This document shows positions 7,743-14,979 of a stretch of 17,077 nucleotides of DNA, piece after piece. Positions within the stretch are counted from its first letter, which is position 1. Every line of letters starts with the position of its first letter. Below the pieces are notes generated by a model. It made no database searches, was not told the origin of the DNA, and was given only the letters and a program-made list of their open reading frames with translations. Source of the DNA: an uncultured Prevotella sp. GTDB lineage: Bacteria > Bacteroidota > Bacteroidia > Bacteroidales > Bacteroidaceae. The translations under genes and the position numbers were made by a program. The stretch lies in contig CAKOVA010000040.1 of assembly GCA_934120735.1 (NCBI GenBank), positions 1-17,077 on the forward strand. The letters run 5' to 3'.

Positions 7743-7790
7743 ATATCTACCCGATATCGGAATATATGTTTTTCCACACCGGGTAGATAT
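7743..7790. repeat. Inverted repeat between dnaN and the exonuclease gene
   Basis: ATATCTACCCG (7743-7753) is perfectly inverted at 7780-7790 with a 26-base loop. A separate 10-bp palindrome CCGATATCGG (7751-7760) overlaps the left arm, so two exclusive folds are possible. On the transcript it lies 27 bases after the dnaN stop and is followed by a poor U-run (TTTCCATTTTATTC). It could be a weak terminator, an attenuator or an RNA-processing site. Confidence 0.55.
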
Positions 7791-7817
7791 GCCTTTCCTC
7801 ATGCGAGTTGCTGTATG

Positions 7818-8942
7818 TTAATCATTAAGCAACATTGGCATAATCAGCATCAGAATGTCTTCGTCTTCCTCCTGTGTCGTCGGGACAATGACACCTGCAC
7901 GGCTTGGATCTGCCAGTTGTATCGTTACGTCTTCACTTTCAAGGTTGGTGAGAATCTCAGTCAGCGAACTACCCTTGAAACCGATGTTCATGGTTTGGCC
8001 AGAGTAATCGCAAACGATACTTTCCTTAGCACTTGTCGCAAAGTCTATGTCTTCTGAAGAGAGCTCCAGTTTACCAGTTTCCAGATGAAGCCGTACCAGT
8101 TGGCTGCTTTCACTGGCAAAGGGTAGGATGCGTCTCAAGGCACCCAGGAGGCCCTTGCGATCGACAGTCAGTTGATTGGGATTGTCCTGCGGAATGACAG
8201 AGTTGTAATTTGGGTATCTGCCTTCAATCAGTCTACACGACAATGATCCTCCTGCATAATGTATTTCGGCGTTCTTCGTATCAAACTTGATGACTGCATC
8301 TCCCTCGTCCTTTGTCAGAACGTTTCTCAGCAACATGGCTGGTTTCTTGGGTAAGATGAACGAAGCCGGTGTTTCACTCTTTAGTTTGAAGTTTTTGTTT
8401 CTAACGAGTTTGTGTCCATCGCTTGCCACGATTGCCAAACTGTCGTTCGTCAGGTCGAAATATATACCGTTCATGACAGGCCTCAGCTCGTCTTGTGCTG
8501 TGGCAAAGAGAGAACGGTTGATATTGTCATTGAGAATTCCTGCATTCATCGTGATGACGGTAGCGCCATCTGGTATTACTTGCGACTCGGGATATTCTGC
8601 CGCATTTTGAGCAGTGAAGTTGTATACACCATTCTGGTATTGTATCTGAATGGTGAAATTGTTCACATCCACATCAAATGTCAGCGGTTGCTCAGGCAAC
8701 TCCTTAACGGCGTCAAGAATGGTGCGGCTGGGCACAGCAAACTTGCTTTCACCATCACATTCATCAAGTTGCAATGATGTTCGCATGACATTTTCACTGT
8801 CACTGGCGGTAATGTTCAGCTGTTTATCTTGAATATCGAAAAGGAAACTGTCAAGAATTGGCAGTGAATTCTTGCTGTTAATAACCTTTGAAAGTGTTTG
8901 TAAGCGACTGTTCAAAGCACTGCTTGATAATGTAAATCTCAT
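7818..8942 (-). CDS. dnaN: DNA polymerase III beta subunit (sliding clamp)
   Basis: 374 residues, the normal length of a bacterial beta clamp. The three-domain clamp pattern is clear: N-terminal domain with LSSSALNSRLQTLSKVI and PILDSFLFDI (1-120), central domain with RSLFATAQDELRPVMNGIYFD and ASDGHKL (about 130-245), and C-terminal domain with EGRYPNYNSVIP, PFASESSQLVRL and the terminal IMPMLLND. The ring-shaped dimer tethers the replicative polymerase and other clamp-binding proteins to DNA. It is the first gene of the minus-strand run to 2544, with a perfect-consensus promoter 40 bases upstream and a divergent neighbour coding for an SSB-like protein. Confidence 0.98.
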   Translation of the reverse strand: MRFTLSSSALNSRLQTLSKVINSKNSLPILDSFLFDIQDKQLNITASDSENVMRTSLQLDECDGESKFAVPSRTILDAVKELPEQPLTFDVDVNNFTIQIQYQNGVYNFTAQNAAEYPESQVIPDGATVITMNAGILNDNINRSLFATAQDELRPVMNGIYFDLTNDSLAIVASDGHKLVRNKNFKLKSETPASFILPKKPAMLLRNVLTKDEGDAVIKFDTKNAEIHYAGGSLSCRLIEGRYPNYNSVIPQDNPNQLTVDRKGLLGALRRILPFASESSQLVRLHLETGKLELSSEDIDFATSAKESIVCDYSGQTMNIGFKGSSLTEILTNLESEDVTIQLADPSRAGVIVPTTQEEDEDILMLIMPMLLND

Positions 8943-8982
8943 TGGTATGATGTTTTAAATGTTTGTCTGTATTTAATAGTTA

Positions 8983-9014
8983 CAAAAATACAAAAAAGCA
9001 TTGTGTTGGACAAA
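8983..9014 (-). promoter_or_regulatory. dnaN promoter
   Basis: On the minus strand TTTG (9011-9014) is followed by 20 bases and then TATTTTTG (8983-8990), an exact match to the Bacteroidota vegetative promoter. The -7 box lies 40 bases before the dnaN ATG. Confidence 0.75.
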
Positions 9015-9029
9015 AAAAGGTACTAAAAG

Positions 9030-9061
9030 TTTCTTTTTTTAGAAGTATTTTGCTAATTTCG
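9030..9061 (+). promoter_or_regulatory. Promoter of the DUF3127 gene
   Basis: TTTC (9030-9033), 20 bases, then TAATTTCG (9054-9061): one mismatch in each box against the Bacteroidota consensus. It lies about 50 bases before the ATG at 9112 and is back to back with the dnaN promoter; the two boxes do not overlap. Confidence 0.5.
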
Positions 9062-9111
9062 CAAAACAGAAGACACACATGTCAGATAATTTATTTAAAA
9101 AAACACTATAA

Positions 9112-9534
9112 ATGGAATTACAAGGAAAAGTTATTGCTGAAATGCCTGAAAAAAGTGGGACGTCAGCGAGAGGAGAATGGAAAGTGAAGGAATACGTCAT
9201 CGAAACACACGACCAGTATCCTCGCAAGATGGTCTTCTCTGTTTTTGGTGAAGATCGCTTGCAAAGATTTAATGTTCAGGTAGGACAAGAGGTGTTGGTG
9301 TCGTTTGACATCGATGCTCACGAGTATAATGGTCGTTGGTTTAATAGTATCCGTGCTTTCGATGTACGTCAGGTTGATCCTGCTACATACGGAGTGCAGG
9401 GAGCACCCGTGCCACCAGTCACATCCGATAACACGACTACACAGCAGGCTGATCCACAGCAAGGTGGAGCACAAGCGCCATTTCCTCCACAGTCTGAAAC
9501 AGCAGGAGATAATGCTGACGACTTGCCATTCTAA
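9112..9534 (+). CDS. DUF3127 protein with SSB-like C-terminal tip
   Basis: 140 residues. An N-terminal beta-rich domain of about 95 residues begins MELQGKVIAEMPEKSGTSA and holds VFSVFGEDRLQRF and VLVSFDIDAHEYNGRWFNSI; it is the OB-like fold of DUF3127, a Bacteroidota family. A flexible Gln/Pro-rich linker follows (about 96-130), and the chain ends DNADDLPF. That end closely mimics the acidic tip of SSB proteins (DDxxPF with a final Pro-Phe), which recruits repair and replication proteins. Single-strand DNA binding is therefore likely but not shown. The gene is single, divergent from dnaN, and ends in a strong terminator. Confidence 0.9.
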   Translation: MELQGKVIAEMPEKSGTSARGEWKVKEYVIETHDQYPRKMVFSVFGEDRLQRFNVQVGQEVLVSFDIDAHEYNGRWFNSIRAFDVRQVDPATYGVQGAPVPPVTSDNTTTQQADPQQGGAQAPFPPQSETAGDNADDLPF

Positions 9535-9561
9535 CGTACAACAGCCAATTGTAAATTACAT

Positions 9562-9604
9562 AAAAAAGAGGATATGTCTATTGATGGACATATCCTCTTT
9601 TTTT
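9562..9604 (+). terminator. Strong, probably bidirectional terminator
   Basis: A perfect 17-bp stem (9562-9578 with 9587-9603) and 8-base loop built around AGAGGATATGTC, followed by a T-run on the plus strand. The A-run on the left arm becomes a T-run on the minus strand, so it may also end transcripts coming from the DUF4270 operon. It sits 28 bases after the DUF3127 stop. Confidence 0.9.
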
Positions 9605-9769
9605 GAGAAACCGCAGTTTGTATATTGCTTGTTGGACTAAAGGTCCAACTGTAAGTGTTTGTGTCAAGAATTACATGTGCAAGGAAAGGGCGTTCATCGC
9701 GAGATGCAATCAGATGGAACCTGGCTGCAACTTTCTGACTTACCTGACAGAAACTTCACATCAGACTTT
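9605..9769. other. Non-coding spacer with a small hairpin
   Basis: No gene is evident. A 7-bp perfect stem with a 5-base loop (GTTGGAC at 9631-9637, complement at 9643-9649) is the only structure noted; it has no U-run. Confidence 0.5.
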
Positions 9770-9910
9770 TCATCGTGGATGAGTGCACCTTTGTGAACTT
9801 GCTTTTAGCTTGCCTTTGGCGAGGTTTAAATGGAGCTTTTTCTTTTTTATCCATTCTTTCTTCCGCTCCTCGTAATCTCTTCTTTTCCGTTCCAGATAAT
9901 TGTCTGCCAT
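9770..9910 (-). CDS. Small basic protein, 46 residues, coupled to the DUF4270 gene
   Basis: A short frame with ATG at 9910 and TGA at 9770-9772. It begins MADNYLERKRRDYEERKKEW and continues with a Lys-rich run, so the N-terminal half is a charged helix; the last dozen residues look unstructured. The ATG is only 3 bases after the stop of the DUF4270 gene, which favours coupled translation. Short Bacteroidota proteins with an ADNYLE(K/R) start are known to me only as unnamed or wrongly labelled entries, so no function is offered. The strong charge bias and position argue that it is real; the less regular C-terminus is a caution. Confidence 0.6.
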   Translation of the reverse strand: MADNYLERKRRDYEERKKEWIKKKKLHLNLAKGKLKASSQRCTHPR

Positions 9911-9913
9911 GAC

Positions 9914-11329
9914 TTATTTAAAGTGTGAGTAGATGACAGACAGCGTCTGCTTGTTTGAACCGCCAAAGAGTTTGGTGCCTGATAGTGACATGTCGTGTAC
10001 TACGTTGGTCAGAATCTGCGTCTGATTGAACGTGTAATAAGACGTGGTCACTGGTATGACAACCAATTTGTTCCAATTTTCCGACTGTTTACCTGTAGCC
10101 TTGTTGCGAGCCATGGCCTTGATGACACTTCCAATGTTGTTGAAGGTATAACCATTGTTGGCTCTGTCGTAAGTGGCGAGGAAAGACGTTTTGTAGTCGG
10201 CAACTCGTTTGTGCTCAAAGAATGTATATAAGCTGTCTTTCTGAATCAGCAAGAGTGTCTTCGGAATGTCCAATGCAAACTTGGAATTAACCTCATTGTT
10301 GATTCGCTTCAAATGGATTTTTGCAGCGTTGATTGAATCTTTTTCATGCCCTTTACAGATTTCTTCAACAGGGATTGTAATCTCTGTGAAGATGCCAGCG
10401 GGTGATTTTAAGTAAGTGTTGTTCTTGTCATTCACCAACTCGTTAATCGTCTTTCGGTCGTTCACCATGGTTGATGTCTGCAATACCTCTTCGGTGCCTG
10501 AGAATGAAGCTGTTCCTGAATAGGTGCTGTCCTTGTTAGCGAACCTGAAATAAACGTTCAGTTGTGTCCTGAATATGTAGGCCATCGAACCTAAACCACT
10601 AACATGTTTGAAGTAGAATCCCGGCACAACATGCTGTGTGAAAGTCATGGAGTTCTTGAAATATTCAGGATGTTGATAATACTGGTTTAGGATATAGGTA
10701 CCATAGTTCTTATATCTTTTGCCGTTTTTGTCGGTGTATGGCTGGTTCAGCTTTATCTTGATGTGATTCGTGTAGTTCTTGTTCCATCGGGTTTTTTCGC
10801 TGATTTGCTGGTCAGTCAGCGTATAAACCTTGCCTACTTGTAATCCATTAGTGCCGACATACCCATTCTCGATAGGGTCAAAATTAGAATAATAGGTGTT
10901 AGCTTCGCTCATGGGTCTGCTCATTTCGTAAGCAGTTAGCTTCATAGGCGCCAGCGAGTCACCATAGAACTTGTCGTAGTACAGTCTGATTTCGCACGAA
11001 TCTGCCACAATCATTCCATCTTCTTTGTTGACCATTTTCTCTGCATCAGGAAATTGATAGTTTTCCTGAATGTGGAATTGAGTCATGAAATTTCCGGTGA
11101 TGTATCCCCCTGTTTCCGGGTCTCTAATTTTTCCCAAATATCCCAGAGTGTTTCTTGACAACACAGAATCTGCCGCGATAGAACGGGTAGAAACCATGAA
11201 TGTATCGGTTGAAATCTGTAGATTGTCCAACGAGTTGGTCAATGATATGCCCACATTGTCGGTCGTATCGTCACATGCCGTGAACATGAGTGCGGCAAAT
11301 GCAAGAACTGCAATAATCTTATTTCTCAT
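9914..11329 (-). CDS. DUF4270 family lipoprotein
   Basis: 471 residues. The N-terminus MRNKIIAVLAFAALMFTAC carries a lipobox with Cys19, followed by Asp-Asp, as in surface or outer-membrane lipoproteins of Bacteroidota. The mature part is beta-rich, with many Tyr, Asn and Thr: SLTNSLDNLQIS near the start, GYLGKIRDPETGGY at about 63-76, and ADSCEIRLYYDKFYGDS at about 109-125. This fits DUF4270, a phylum-specific family of unknown function. It follows the half starch-synthase gene by 76 bases, an arrangement common in Bacteroidota. It is probably co-transcribed with that gene and with the small protein downstream; no promoter was recognised in the 76-base gap. Confidence 0.87.
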   Translation of the reverse strand: MRNKIIAVLAFAALMFTACDDTTDNVGISLTNSLDNLQISTDTFMVSTRSIAADSVLSRNTLGYLGKIRDPETGGYITGNFMTQFHIQENYQFPDAEKMVNKEDGMIVADSCEIRLYYDKFYGDSLAPMKLTAYEMSRPMSEANTYYSNFDPIENGYVGTNGLQVGKVYTLTDQQISEKTRWNKNYTNHIKIKLNQPYTDKNGKRYKNYGTYILNQYYQHPEYFKNSMTFTQHVVPGFYFKHVSGLGSMAYIFRTQLNVYFRFANKDSTYSGTASFSGTEEVLQTSTMVNDRKTINELVNDKNNTYLKSPAGIFTEITIPVEEICKGHEKDSINAAKIHLKRINNEVNSKFALDIPKTLLLIQKDSLYTFFEHKRVADYKTSFLATYDRANNGYTFNNIGSVIKAMARNKATGKQSENWNKLVVIPVTTSYYTFNQTQILTNVVHDMSLSGTKLFGGSNKQTLSVIYSHFK

Positions 11330-11405
11330 TTGTGTTTAAGCTGTATTAAGTGCTGTAAACGAATCTGTTGGTGCTTCTGGATGTGCTTTTGTAACCCAAA
11401 CGTGC

Positions 11406-12212
11406 TTATTTCTGCAAAACAAGATCATAGAACTCTTGGTAGGCCTTCGTGAAATCACTTCCAGGATATTTCAAGAATGGCAGTTCTTTGTCTGCACAGT
11501 ACTTCAAGAGCTTTTCGTTGACGTCAGTGCCAGCCTCGATAATGCCATCACTATAGTCAATGGCCAGTTTGCCCAATTCGAAGAAGTCGAACTTCTCATT
11601 GTATGGCTTGAGTAAATCCAGCTTGGCGTCTTTAAACTGCACGCATCTTTTGAAGTTGGTTCCCAGGTCGGTCTTGAGTTGTGTTTGAAATAGAGAAGTA
11701 ATCACCTTGGCGTTTGCAAACGAAGGCTCGTCTTTATAGGCTGTCTTTACATATAGCGGAATCACGGCTCCCATCCATCCTTGACAATGAATGATGTCGG
11801 GTACCCAGCGCAGCTTTTTCACTGTTTCAAGAACACCACGTGCAAAGAAAATAGCGCGTTCGCCATTGTCAGGATATTCTGTTCCAGATTCATCTACCGT
11901 CATTTGTCGCTTTGTGAAATAATCTTCGTTGTCGATAAAGTAAACCTGTATTCTCACTTGTGGAATTGAAGCAACCTTAATGAGCAGTGGATGATCGGTG
12001 TCATCAATGATTAGGTTCATACCAGAAAGGCGAATTACCTCATGCAGTTGGCCACGTCTTTCGTTAATGTTTCCCCATTTTGGCATGAAGGTCCTGATTT
12101 CGCAATCATTTTCTTGCATGGCTTGGGGAAGGTTACGTCCCATGAGCGACATCTCTGTCTCTGGAACGTAAGGTGTCATCTCTTGGTTGATAAATAGAAT
12201 CTTCTTCGTCAT
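11406..12212 (-). CDS. Half-length starch/glycogen synthase-like protein (GT5 N-terminal domain)
   Basis: 268 residues against about 450-500 for a full GlgA. The sequence follows the first Rossmann half of GT5 synthases: KKILFINQEMTPYV at the N-terminus, DNEDYF near 94-99, then NGERAIFFARGVLETV (117-132) and WVPDIIHCQGWMGAVIPLYVK (136-156). The ADP-glucose loop KxGGL expected near residues 18-25 reads ETEMSLMG, and the whole C-terminal nucleotide-sugar half is missing with a clean stop. Full synthase activity is thus unlikely. Such short proteins are widely annotated as glycogen synthase in Bacteroidota next to DUF4270 genes. The true role is unknown; a cytoplasmic binding or regulatory function is a guess. 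Confidence 0.85.
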   Translation of the reverse strand: MTKKILFINQEMTPYVPETEMSLMGRNLPQAMQENDCEIRTFMPKWGNINERRGQLHEVIRLSGMNLIIDDTDHPLLIKVASIPQVRIQVYFIDNEDYFTKRQMTVDESGTEYPDNGERAIFFARGVLETVKKLRWVPDIIHCQGWMGAVIPLYVKTAYKDEPSFANAKVITSLFQTQLKTDLGTNFKRCVQFKDAKLDLLKPYNEKFDFFELGKLAIDYSDGIIEAGTDVNEKLLKYCADKELPFLKYPGSDFTKAYQEFYDLVLQK

Positions 12213-12354
12213 GTCCTTGTTTGGCGTTTACTTGTTTAATGGTGGCAGAATGGCTGTGGCATGCAAATCATCAACTTGGCAGCTTGCAACATCTGACCTT
12301 TATAGCAGCTTGTTACAATTGCCCTACATTGTAGCCTACAACATCTGCCCACTG

Positions 12355-12362
12355 CAAAGATA
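12355..12362 (-). promoter_or_regulatory. -7 box for the GT5-like/DUF4270 operon
   Basis: TATCTTTG followed by CAG on the minus strand is the classic Bacteroidota -7 motif. No TTTG box is seen 19-21 bases upstream. It would give a leader of about 140 bases before the ATG at 12212, long for this phylum and containing repeated motifs. Confidence 0.5.
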
Positions 12363-12488
12363 CGAAAAATAATCGAATTACTGGTGTTAATTCTCTTAAT
12401 TCGGTGTTCAAGCCATTGCAATTTGTTATTTTTAAACTTTGAGCGTGCCACCTGTCTTTACATTCCTTATCCGCTTTTCTATGATAAA

Positions 12489-12519
12489 TGCCTGTGCAGC
12501 ATAATAGGTTGTACAGGCA
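12489..12519 (-). terminator. Hairpin after the biotin carrier operon
   Basis: TGCCTGTGCAGC (12489-12500) pairs over 12 positions, three of them G-T/G-U, with 12508-12519; the loop is 7 bases. On the minus strand it lies about 150 bases after the biotin carrier stop and is followed only by TTTAT, so termination is plausible but not strong. Confidence 0.4.
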
Positions 12520-12670
12520 TCTATAGTTTATCCAAACTTGTTTTGTCTTGATGAGAACTCGTGAGTGGTGTGCCCATACGCATTATGGCATCCTGTTGTC
12601 CTCAACAACGAGATGCTGTCTGCGTGGTTTTACATCCTCCTGTCTCTTGTGTATAGTGCGTCGCGGCCGT

Positions 12671-13093
12671 TTATTCTATCACTACCAGCGGGGTATCTTC
12701 CATGACGCTTTCACCCTGTTTGATGCAGATGGCCGTTACCTTGCCGTCCTTCTCGGCCTCGATGTTGTTGGCCATCTTCATGGCTTCCAGCACAACAACC
12801 GTGTCGCCGGCCTTCACCTCGTCGCCTACATGGACAAGGATGTCGGTGATGACACCAGGGAGTGGCGCCTTCACGGCATGGTCGGTGTTGACATTGGTGG
12901 CCGACTGGCTCTCTTCTTCGGGCTCGTTGGCTACCGGTTTGTTCAACACGGGCTTTTTTTCGGGTTCCGGTTCTGCCTCAAGTTCAACATTAAAGTCTTC
13001 ACCATTGACAATAACCTGTGCGATATTGTCGACGATGTTTCCTATCTCGACTGTATATTCCTTGCCGTCGATAATGTATTTGAATTTTTTCAT
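12671..13093 (-). CDS. Biotin carboxyl carrier subunit of an acyl-CoA carboxylase/decarboxylase
   Basis: 140 residues. The N-terminal 38 residues form a small beta domain (KKFKYIIDGKEYTVEIGNI). A Pro/Glu/Ala-rich hinge spans about 39-72, and the biotinyl-lipoyl domain 73-140 contains the biotin site EAMKM at 103-107 with target Lys106. The biotin arm carries CO2 between active sites, here presumably for the carboxyltransferase at 13323-14888. It is the last gene of a three-gene operon. It matches the biotin subunit of methylmalonyl-CoA decarboxylases as well as that of propionyl-CoA carboxylase-type enzymes, so I give no gene symbol. Base composition is richer in G+C than the flanking genes, like the rest of this operon. 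Confidence 0.93.
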   Translation of the reverse strand: MKKFKYIIDGKEYTVEIGNIVDNIAQVIVNGEDFNVELEAEPEPEKKPVLNKPVANEPEEESQSATNVNTDHAVKAPLPGVITDILVHVGDEVKAGDTVVVLEAMKMANNIEAEKDGKVTAICIKQGESVMEDTPLVVIE

Positions 13094-13144
13094 AATCAGT
13101 GTTTCCTTTCTCTTAAATAGGTGAGTGGTTTACTTTGCTCCGCA

Positions 13145-13297
13145 CTATCGTGGCTTCTCCGTGAAAGATACGAATTTAGCGTCCCACATACTCTGCTTGG
13201 GCTTGATGGTTATTTTGCCCGATTCGATGTCGTGTACGTTGTTTCCCCTATATTCATAGAGAGCCATTGCGATGGCTGCATAAATGTTCTTATCCAT
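13145..13297 (-). CDS. 50-residue small subunit (OadG/MmdE C-terminal-like)
   Basis: ATG at 13297, TAG at 13145-13147, lying between the carboxyltransferase and biotin carrier genes. The chain reads MDKNIYAAIAMALYEYRG, then ITIKPKQSMWDAKF. The pattern of an AAIAMAL helix, a short loop, ITI.P and W.AK resembles the C-terminal end of the gamma/delta subunits (OadG, MmdD) and the tiny epsilon subunit MmdE of sodium-pump decarboxylases, which stabilise the complex. There is no membrane helix, unlike true OadG. The start is 25 bases after the carboxyltransferase stop. Its place in the operon strongly suggests a structural subunit; the family assignment is from memory. Confidence 0.72.
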   Translation of the reverse strand: MDKNIYAAIAMALYEYRGNNVHDIESGKITIKPKQSMWDAKFVSFTEKPR

Positions 13298-13322
13298 GTC
13301 TGTTTTCTTCTACTTGATGTTT

Positions 13323-14888
13323 CTACATAGGCATGCATCCGTGTTTCTTGGCCGGAAGGCTCTGTCGCTTGTGTGCCAGCTGTGCCAGTCCGCGGCAGAT
13401 GCGGAAGCGTGTGTTGCGAGGTTCGATGACATCGTCTATGTAACCATACTGGGCTGCCTGATAAGGATTGGCAAACAGTTCTGTGTACTCGTCTTCCTTC
13501 TCGGCCAGGAAGGCACGCACGTCCTCACCAGCCTCTTTCTTTGCTTTTGCTTCTTTCGCACTTAAAACAGCCACGGCACCCGAAGCTCCCATCACGGCAA
13601 TCTCGGCTGTTGGCCATGCAAAGTTGAGGTCTGAACGCAATTGTTTGCATCCCATCACGATGTGGCTTCCTCCATAGCTCTTGCGCAGCGTGATAGTAAT
13701 CTTTGGTACGGTGGCCTCGCCATAGGCGTAGAGCAGCTGTGCGCCATGCAAGATGACGGCATTGTACTCCTGACCGGTTCCCGGAAGGAAGCCCGGAACG
13801 TCCACCAGTGAAACGATGGGGATGTTGAAGGCGTCGCAGAAGCGTACGAAGCGCGCTCCCTTGCGACTGGCATTGGTGTCCAGCACGCCGGCGTAAGCCT
13901 GTGGCTGGTTGGCCACGATGCCCACGCTCTGTCCGTTGAAGCGGGCAAAGCCGGTGATGATGTTCTTGGCAAACTTGGGTTGTACCTCGAAGAACTCGCC
14001 ATTGTCCGTAATCTCGGCAATCACCTTATACATATTATAGGCCATGTTGGGATCGTCGGGCAGCAGCTCGTTGAGCAAGTCACTCGTGCGGTCAACTGGG
14101 TCGGTGTTCTCCACGCGCGGTGCCTCTTCTGTGTTGTTGGAGGGAAGATAGGTCAGCAGCGTCTTGATGAGCTGTATCACCTCTTCGTCGTTCTTGGCGG
14201 TGAAGTGGGTCACGCCGCTCTTCGTGGCATGCACGCTGGCACCTCCCAGATGCTCGGCGTCGATGTCCTCGCCTGTCACTGTCTTGACCACCTTCGGCCC
14301 TGTGAGGAACATGTAGCTGGTTCCTTCGGCCATCATGATAAAGTCTGTCAGGGCAGGAGAGTAAACGGCACCACCGGCGCAAGGGCCAAGGATGGCAGAA
14401 ATCTGTGGAACCACGCCACTGGCAAGAATGTTTCGTTCGAATATCTCACCATAGCCAGCCAAGGCACAAATGCCTTCTTGGATGCGCGCTCCACCCGAAT
14501 CGTTCATACAGATGACGGGAGCACCGTTCTGCATGGCCAAATCCATAATCTTACATATCTTTTCAGCCATGGTCAACGAGAGCGAACCTCCGTTCACGGT
14601 GAAGTCCTGTGCGTAAACGTAAACCAAGCGGCCTTCAATAGTGGCGCTACCCGTCACAACGCCGTCGCCCAGGAACTGTTTCTTCTCCATGCCGAAGTTG
14701 TGGCAACGGTGCAGCTTAAACATGTCGTATTCCTCGAACGAGCCCTCGTCCACGAGCATGTCAATACGCTCACGCGCCGTGTATTTTCCACGCGCATGCT
14801 GCTTCTCTATCGCCTTCTCGCCACCGCCAAGACGAGCTTGTTCTCTCTTGGCTACCAGCTCTTTAATCTTTTCTACTTGTTTACTCAT
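13323..14888 (-). CDS. Carboxyltransferase subunit, methylmalonyl-CoA decarboxylase alpha/propionyl-CoA carboxylase beta type
   Basis: 521 residues, the normal length. It is a two-domain crotonase-fold carboxyltransferase: residues 75-240 with ALMQNGAPVICMNDSGGARIQEG-type CoA-site features (SGGARIQEG at 131-139) and the oxyanion loop GPCAGGAVYSPAL at 168-180; the second domain has VDVPGFLPGTGQEYNAV, HGAQLLYAY and KSYGGSHIVMG. The C-terminus LPAKKHGCMPM is typical. It moves carboxyl groups between methylmalonyl-CoA (or propionyl-CoA) and biotin in the succinate-propionate route. No membrane beta subunit or biotin carboxylase lies nearby, so the reaction direction cannot be told from this window. 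It is the first gene of the operon, with a -7 box 41 bases upstream, and its G+C-rich codons suggest high expression. Confidence 0.93.
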   Translation of the reverse strand: MSKQVEKIKELVAKREQARLGGGEKAIEKQHARGKYTARERIDMLVDEGSFEEYDMFKLHRCHNFGMEKKQFLGDGVVTGSATIEGRLVYVYAQDFTVNGGSLSLTMAEKICKIMDLAMQNGAPVICMNDSGGARIQEGICALAGYGEIFERNILASGVVPQISAILGPCAGGAVYSPALTDFIMMAEGTSYMFLTGPKVVKTVTGEDIDAEHLGGASVHATKSGVTHFTAKNDEEVIQLIKTLLTYLPSNNTEEAPRVENTDPVDRTSDLLNELLPDDPNMAYNMYKVIAEITDNGEFFEVQPKFAKNIITGFARFNGQSVGIVANQPQAYAGVLDTNASRKGARFVRFCDAFNIPIVSLVDVPGFLPGTGQEYNAVILHGAQLLYAYGEATVPKITITLRKSYGGSHIVMGCKQLRSDLNFAWPTAEIAVMGASGAVAVLSAKEAKAKKEAGEDVRAFLAEKEDEYTELFANPYQAAQYGYIDDVIEPRNTRFRICRGLAQLAHKRQSLPAKKHGCMPM

Positions 14889-14928
14889 ATTATTATTTAA
14901 TCTTTTAGTTTCGATATATATGACGTCA

Positions 14929-14936
14929 CAAAGGTA
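14929..14936 (-). promoter_or_regulatory. -7 box of the carboxyltransferase operon, next to a TGACGTCA palindrome
   Basis: TACCTTTG on the minus strand fits TAnnTTTG; no TTTG box stands at the expected distance. Directly downstream, at the likely transcription start, lies the 8-bp palindrome TGACGTCA (14921-14928). Confidence 0.5.
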
Positions 14937-14979
14937 ATAATAATTAGTGAAAGGTTGATGGGTTGAGGCGTAATTTATG

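Larger units (their letters stand above)
12213..12670. other. Intergenic region: leader repeats, promoter and hairpin, no gene
   Basis: No convincing gene. Toward the left is the leader of the GT5-like gene, with two near copies of CAACATCTG and of GCAGCTTG spread over 12275-12350. A -7 box lies at 12355-12362 and a terminator-like hairpin at 12489-12519. The remaining 150 bases before the biotin carrier stop show no further structure. Confidence 0.55.

Noticed and set aside
12548..13120. 190-residue plus-strand frame opposite the biotin carrier gene
   Set aside because: It is antisense to a clear biotin carrier with an EAMKM site, has no family resemblance and arises from the G+C-rich codons of that gene.
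13980..14900. 306-residue plus-strand frame opposite the carboxyltransferase gene
   Set aside because: The minus strand encodes a full, well conserved carboxyltransferase; the plus frame has no recognisable domain.
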